In this document: positions 59,269 to 64,000 of the stretch, piece by piece
Layout of the letters: the number at the start of each line of letters is the position of its first letter
How positions within the stretch are numbered: the first letter of the stretch is position 1
Source: Paramyrothecium sp. XJ0827
Lineage: Eukaryota > Ascomycota > Sordariomycetes > Hypocreales > Stachybotryaceae
Assembly: GCA_020881915.1 (NCBI GenBank)
Contig: JAJFPB010000010.1
Location: 310,001-374,000, forward strand
Length of the DNA: 64,000 nucleotides
Reading direction: 5' to 3'
Made by a program: the position numbers and the translations under genes
Notes under the pieces: generated by a model
What the model was told of the DNA's origin: nothing
Seen by the model: only the letters and a program-made list of their open reading frames with translations
Databases searched by the model: none

Positions 59269-59682
59269 TTTTTTAATACTGGAAATTGTATGTCAAGGGT
59301 TAGATGGCAGTATCTTTGTTGCGCACGTAGTCGGGGAGCCTTGATTATGTGCGCGGACAACGGCAGCCCCATCACCTCAAATTTCCTACATCCGGACAGG
59401 ACCAGCCATGAGCCTGATGACTCGGCAGAGTATGATAAAAAGCCGAGCTTATCGTCATCTCATCACGGGGTGATCTCCCTCGGGCAGGATGACCGAGCTT
59501 GGTAATGAGTTTGCTAGCGTCCAGCTCGGCTCCAAACACCGAGCTCCACTTCGGCACCACTGGCCGTGCCTCCTCCGGAACGCCCTCCAAACCGACCACA
59601 TGACGGATTGAGCAACCAGGTCAAGGGCCCCGCGTCTCCGATACAAGGCCATTAATGGCACAATGGATGGGCTCATAAATCA
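59269..59682. promoter_or_regulatory. bidirectional promoter with five CCGAG-core sites
   Basis: Between the starts of aldolase and aminotransferase. CCGAGCT occurs on the plus strand at 59443-59449, 59493-59499 and 59539-59545, and reversed (AGCTCGG) at 59523-59529. A further reversed GCCGAG core is at 59421-59426, making an inverted pair with 59442-59447 at 15-nt spacing. CGG triplets in inverted or direct arrangement are the known half-sites of Zn2Cys6 regulators, and two such regulators flank this gene pair. Confidence 0.7.
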
Positions 59683-61334
59683 ATGGGCGGATTGTCCAAG
59701 GATTCGCAAAACACCACCAATCCCCCAAGATCTCTCACCCTATCCGAACCCATCATGGTTTTCGAGTCCATACAAGCAGGGGTCCCTGACCCCATGTTCG
59801 ACCTCAAGAACAGGGCAGATAATGACCAATCCCCATTGAAAGTTGACCTTGGGGTCGGCATATATCGCAGTGAGAATGGGCTCTACCAGCAGCTCTCATC
59901 TGTCACAGAGGTCAGTCTGAGGGTTCAAGTACGCAGATGATCCGGAGACCAAGACTGACCCGTCGATATCTACGCTTAGGCAAAGAAGAAATTGGCAAAC
60001 GCCGACCCCGGCCATGATGTAACATTACCTACCTGCGTAAATGCCTACTCATTCTAACTCGGCATACTAGTATGAAATTACGACAGGAAACCGAGAATTT
60101 CTATACATAGCGTCTTGTGTGATGTTTGGCGAAGGAAACCTCGCACTCGAGAACGTGAGTCCTCGCTACAACCCCACTGTTGATATTGGATTTCGCAAGC
60201 CTTAAACCTGACCAGCCGAAACATATAGCTGGCCTCTGTCCAAACTATTTCTGGCACAGGAGCCGTTCATCTTGCCTTCTTGTTTATCGCCCGCAATGCT
60301 TCACCTGTCACAAAAGTTTATGTCGGCGTTCCGACATGGGGGAACTACAAGCCTGCCCTGGAGTTAGTCAATCTGCAGGTCACGGAGTACAGGCAATACG
60401 ATCCTTCAACACGAACATTTGATCAACGAGCGACCCTGGACGCCATTCAAAGCGCTCCCAAGGGTAGCGTTTTCATTCTTCAGGGGTGCTGCCACAATCC
60501 AACAGGTGCCGACCCGACCCCAGAGCAATGGGACGAGATCGTGAACGCCCTCGAAGCAAGGGGTCACCTCCCCCTCTTTGATCTGGCCTACCAAGGCCTA
60601 GGCCGGGGCATCGATGAAGATGCCTACGCCGTTCGCCTCTGCGCAAGACGAGGGCTTGAAATGCTCGTATGCCAGTCATTCTCGAAGAACTTTGCCATCT
60701 ACGGCGAACGGTGTGGAGCCCTACATATTGGATGCCGCGACAGCAAGGCGGCAGGAAACGTCCACGATCAGCTCCGTTGCCTCATCCGCTGGGAGATCTC
60801 CTCCAGCCCTGCGTTTGGCTCGCGGATCGTCAAGACAATTTTGACAGATGATCAGTTGAGCGTCGATTGGTTTGTCTTGATGACCCCGCCCGCAGTTCAC
60901 AGGACTGATGCCATCTAGGAAAGCTGAGCTTTCCGTAATGAGGGAGAGGATCGAGGATCTCAGGCTGCAACTCTTTGATAAGTTGGCAAATGTATTCAAG
61001 GTAAGCCGCGTTGATACAATGACACAAGAGCCTCGACACTGATAGTATGTAGACGCCCGGCGACTGGACACACATCACTCAGGAGAAGGGATTATTTTCG
61101 TGAGATTTACCTAAAGAGAGGTCTGAATGGTCTCATCTAACGTTTTTCAGATATCTTCAACTCACAGAAGCTCAGTGCAGGTCTTTGACGGAGCAGTATC
61201 ATATCTATCTGCCGAGAAATGGGCGAATTAATATGTCTGGGCTGAATCCGAAGAATTTAAGCCTCGTGGCGCGTGCTATTGATAAGGTCGTTCGTGGGGA
61301 GGCTGGCATGGAGGTTTCTTCGAGATTAGCATAG
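59683..61334 (+). CDS. class I aspartate-type aminotransferase (seven exons)
   Basis: Exons 59683-59910, 59980-60018, 60071-60154, 60229-60869, 60919-61000, 61053-61099 and 61151-61334 join in phase to 434 aa. The first ATG (59683) was used; an ATG at 59755 giving MVFESIQAGVPDPMF matches the usual cytosolic start better. Marks of fold-type I aspartate aminotransferases: VDLGVGIYR, SGTGAVHL, PTWGNYKP, CCHNPTGADPT, LFDLAYQGLG, CQSFSKNFAIYGERCGALH (PLP Lys in SFSKN) and RNGRINMSGLNPKNL (substrate carboxylate Arg). It exchanges amino groups between dicarboxylic amino acids and 2-oxoglutarate or oxaloacetate. The promoter is shared with the aldolase. Confidence 0.93.
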
Positions 61335-61562
61335 AAACGCAATCATTAGTCAGGTCAGGTCTTGAGATCATAAGGGCCATAGTAAAGAAGGTTTTCAGAA
61401 TCTAGAACGATCAGATCCGGACTCGTTTGTATTCGGAGAACCACAAGGCGCCATTGCGGTTACGAGGCCGCAGTGCATCCTATTTAGATTGCTGACACCA
61501 GGTTGTTTCTGTCATAGAAATATTGATCGATATAACATTTGAAATAACATAATGTGACTTCA

Positions 61563-63640
61563 TTAGTATTGCGCAATTTCTTGCGTGGCCTCCGCCCAGA
61601 TTGAGTGTGCTAATGTCTCATACCTTGGACCAGCCTTCAAGCCCGGCCATGCAATATCAGACAGCGCATTTCTGGCATCATCCCAGTCTTTAATTCTCCG
61701 ATGCTGTCCCCAGTTTCGAATACTAATGAAGAGCCATTCCCTCGCCTTTAAAAAATGACGATCGATACGCTGAATGTTACCGTGCTCATTTTCTTCATTC
61801 TTCAGCCGTGACACTAATGCATGTGCCCCAACAAATGCCATCCAAAACCACAGGTTTCCTTCTATGCCTGGATTCGTCATTTGGGAATTGGTGGCATCTA
61901 CATCGCGTACGAGAGTTGCCATAAGTCGAGAGAATAGACGCTGTTCAATTGGTGCCTCTGTGCTCCATTTCTGCACCACTGAGCTCATGTAGAACGTTGA
62001 CGCTGCTCCCAGACACCGCAATGATATCCCAAATATGAGTGGGTCATCGTCACTCCGCTTCCTGGCGGGCCGTATCGTGGATGCATGTGCGTCAACGAAA
62101 GCCAATAGCATGGCGCTAAAGCCTCGGCAGCCATCACAGGCATCCGAGTCTTCACTGTGGAAAATCATGCGTTGATCGTCCAACACACTCTTGTGAATTG
62201 TGTGCACGTGGATCTTCCCAATAGTAGTCGTGATCTTCCTTAGAGCCAGAATCATTTGTAGGCCATCGACATCGTTGCACCTAGGTTGTGAGTGTATCGA
62301 CAGAAAGTAAGGCATGTTTCGAAGAGTCACAAGATTGTCGGTCAGCCCCTGGAAGTTGATCCGCCGGGCACCTGTATCATTCACAGGTTCCCATGTTACG
62401 TCCTGTAGTCGGGCCCTCACAGATGAAGAGACATGGTGAGCCCTTCCAAGACAACTGAGGTTAATCATGAGGTTCCACTAAATTGAACGAGTGGACATAC
62501 ATAATAATTAAACGTTCCAGCATTTCATCGCTATCGACATTGAGAGACGTCTTCGTGGCTCCAGAACGCTGAGATCTTCTTAGTTCGAGTATGGTCAAGA
62601 GACCTTGCAGATGTGTCTCTCCGACGGCGTATTCTCCAATGCAGCTCTTCGCGTAATATGTCAGAAGAATAATGACCAAGCATAAGCCACGGCACAAACC
62701 TCAGTTATGGAAAGTACGGCTATTAGTCTGAGAATCTCGATTGGAATGTGAGTTGCATCCTGGATGAGCCAGCTGTTGACGATCTGGAGTAGTTCTTGTC
62801 TATGAAAGAGCAAGCATTTCTCAAAGGCCGACAAGCTGCCCGTATTCCATAGGTGATGGACTGCAGCCAGGATCAATGTGCTCTGCAGGCTTATACGCTC
62901 CATTATCGAAGACCGTAAACTAAAAGGGCCTTTAGCCTTGCACGTGGACACAAGGATCATAGAGTAACCTACCAGTCATCTGGGGCGAGACTCAATGCTG
63001 TGGTTTTTGAGGAATCTACCTGCTCATCTGAACCAACTTTGGAACGACTTGCTTTTAAAACTGCATTCAGAGGATGCTTAGCCGTCTATTTGTGTTAATT
63101 GGAAGTACGGGAGTCCCTCATACAATAACGCAAAAGCTCATGAGAGCCGAACGGCATTTTACTCGGCAGGGCATCAAAAGGATCAACAGCTGTGGTCGAA
63201 ATCTGCCATACCCTGACACCGGGAATGTCCAAGGACAACGTTCGCTGCTTTTCAGACAAGAGTCCAGCTCCAGGGTACTCGCATTTACTTCCATGTTTTA
63301 TGCATCTCGCACTGTCTGACATTACTAGGCTAGGAGAAAGATTAGGAAAAGGAGACCCATACCATATTGGGCGGCGCTGGTCGCACCGAATGTGTCTGGC
63401 TCTGCAGCTCTCGCAGCCGTCTCGGCTCCGATGATGAAAACGACGCTGGCGTGAGTAATCGCTCTGCTCCATTCGTACAGTGATGACAGGATCAAACGTT
63501 GTACTCACAAAATCCGCAGAACTGTAGTCATAGGCTAGAATACGAGGAGGGCGAAAAGCAGGAAATTGGAAACAGTCAGGGGCACGGAAAGTCACGTGCC
63601 AGGACCCAGGCTGTTTGTCACGACGAGTCGATGATTGCAT
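61563..63640 (-). CDS. Zn2Cys6 transcription factor (about six exons)
   Basis: Exons on the minus strand: 63363-63640, 63124-63311, 62973-63060, 62700-62919, 62501-62646, 61563-62454; phases fit, about 603 aa. The zinc cluster is split by intron 1: GCESCRARHIRCDQRRPI then, across the splice, CARCIKHGSKCEYPG, with spacing x2, x6, x6, x2, x6. An extra 45-nt in-frame intron (GTGAGT...GAGCAG, near 63466-63510) is possible and would not change the frame. The C-terminal region is helical with LVTLRNMPYFLSIHSQPR and FWMAFVGAHALVSRLKNEE. It is convergent with the aminotransferase and closes the five-gene run. Confidence 0.88.
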
Positions 63641-64000
63641 TGTGGGCTCCGCTTATTGTGTAGACTTGCCTGGAGGATCCTAGCGCAGACAGCCTACCCG
63701 CAACGACCGAAGAACAGTCGAATGAGCAACCCGGGCCCAGTTTTACAGGGGAGGAATCTAGCTCATATTTGTCGAGCACTATCTAATCCCTATCTCACAT
63801 GTACTCCTTGAACTAGTGTTTGCTATGTGCCTGCCTGCCAACAGTAAACCTCGTGAAGCCTGCGGATGTTGCACAAATGGAACTCATCTTCTCATGGGTC
63901 GTGCCTCTTGAAGTCCCATCACACAAATGCAAGGTTTTGAACATCTCTACGTTTGAGGCAACGGACTTGAAGAATTCTTTGGCATGAGGGCTCAGTGTCA
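63641..64000. other. right edge of the window
   Basis: Upstream region of the last regulator. No gene supported in the remaining 360 bp. Confidence 0.5.

Overview
The window looks like a filamentous ascomycete (Pezizomycotina) chromosome, in an accessory or transposon-adjacent part of the genome. The evidence is short GT-AG introns (about 45-95 nt, one near 235 nt) that join with consistent phase, three Zn2Cys6 transcription factors, two HET-domain genes, Dal5-type MFS transporters, GMC and P450 enzymes, and an AT-rich Ty3/gypsy retroelement whose changes look like repeat-induced point mutation (RIP). Genus cannot be fixed from the sequence alone. No tRNA, rRNA or CRISPR array was seen.

Layout. 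1-5.7 kb: decayed Ty3/gypsy element on the minus strand, entering from outside the window. 5.7-6.9 kb: AT-rich DNA with a roughly 250-bp (ATTT)n tract. 6.9-20 kb: a graveyard holding an amine-oxidase relic, one intact acyltransferase-3 gene, a 401-bp TIR element flanked by TA, an NRPS relic, a HET relic, a 70-bp tandem duplication, one intact small secreted Cys-rich protein, an MFS relic and a P450 relic. Together this reads like a dead secondary-metabolite cluster. 20-37 kb: Zn2Cys6 regulator, SEC14-like protein, GTPase fragment, a divergent MFS / GH3 beta-glucosidase pair, a VOC-type protein, a HET gene with one stop, and a small conserved-looking hypothetical. The MFS, GH3 and HET genes are each disabled by a single apparent lesion.

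37.8-52.5 kb: secreted GMC oxidoreductase divergent from a secreted acetoacetate-decarboxylase-like protein, dienelactone hydrolase, full-length P450, a 236-aa hypothetical, an ATP-grasp ligase with three copies of an 18-bp motif in its promoter, and a broken alpha/beta-hydrolase. This could be a small tailoring cluster without PKS or NRPS, but that is inference.

53.4-63.6 kb: five intact, closely packed genes: amino-acid permease, Zn2Cys6 regulator, HpcH/HpaI-type aldolase, aspartate-type aminotransferase, Zn2Cys6 regulator. Aldolase and aminotransferase are divergent from one 414-bp promoter that carries five CCGAG-core sites. The simplest reading is an inducible amino-acid catabolic module: import, transamination to a 2-oxo acid, retro-aldol cleavage, with local regulators. 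This is the most coherent candidate for an undescribed system in the window.
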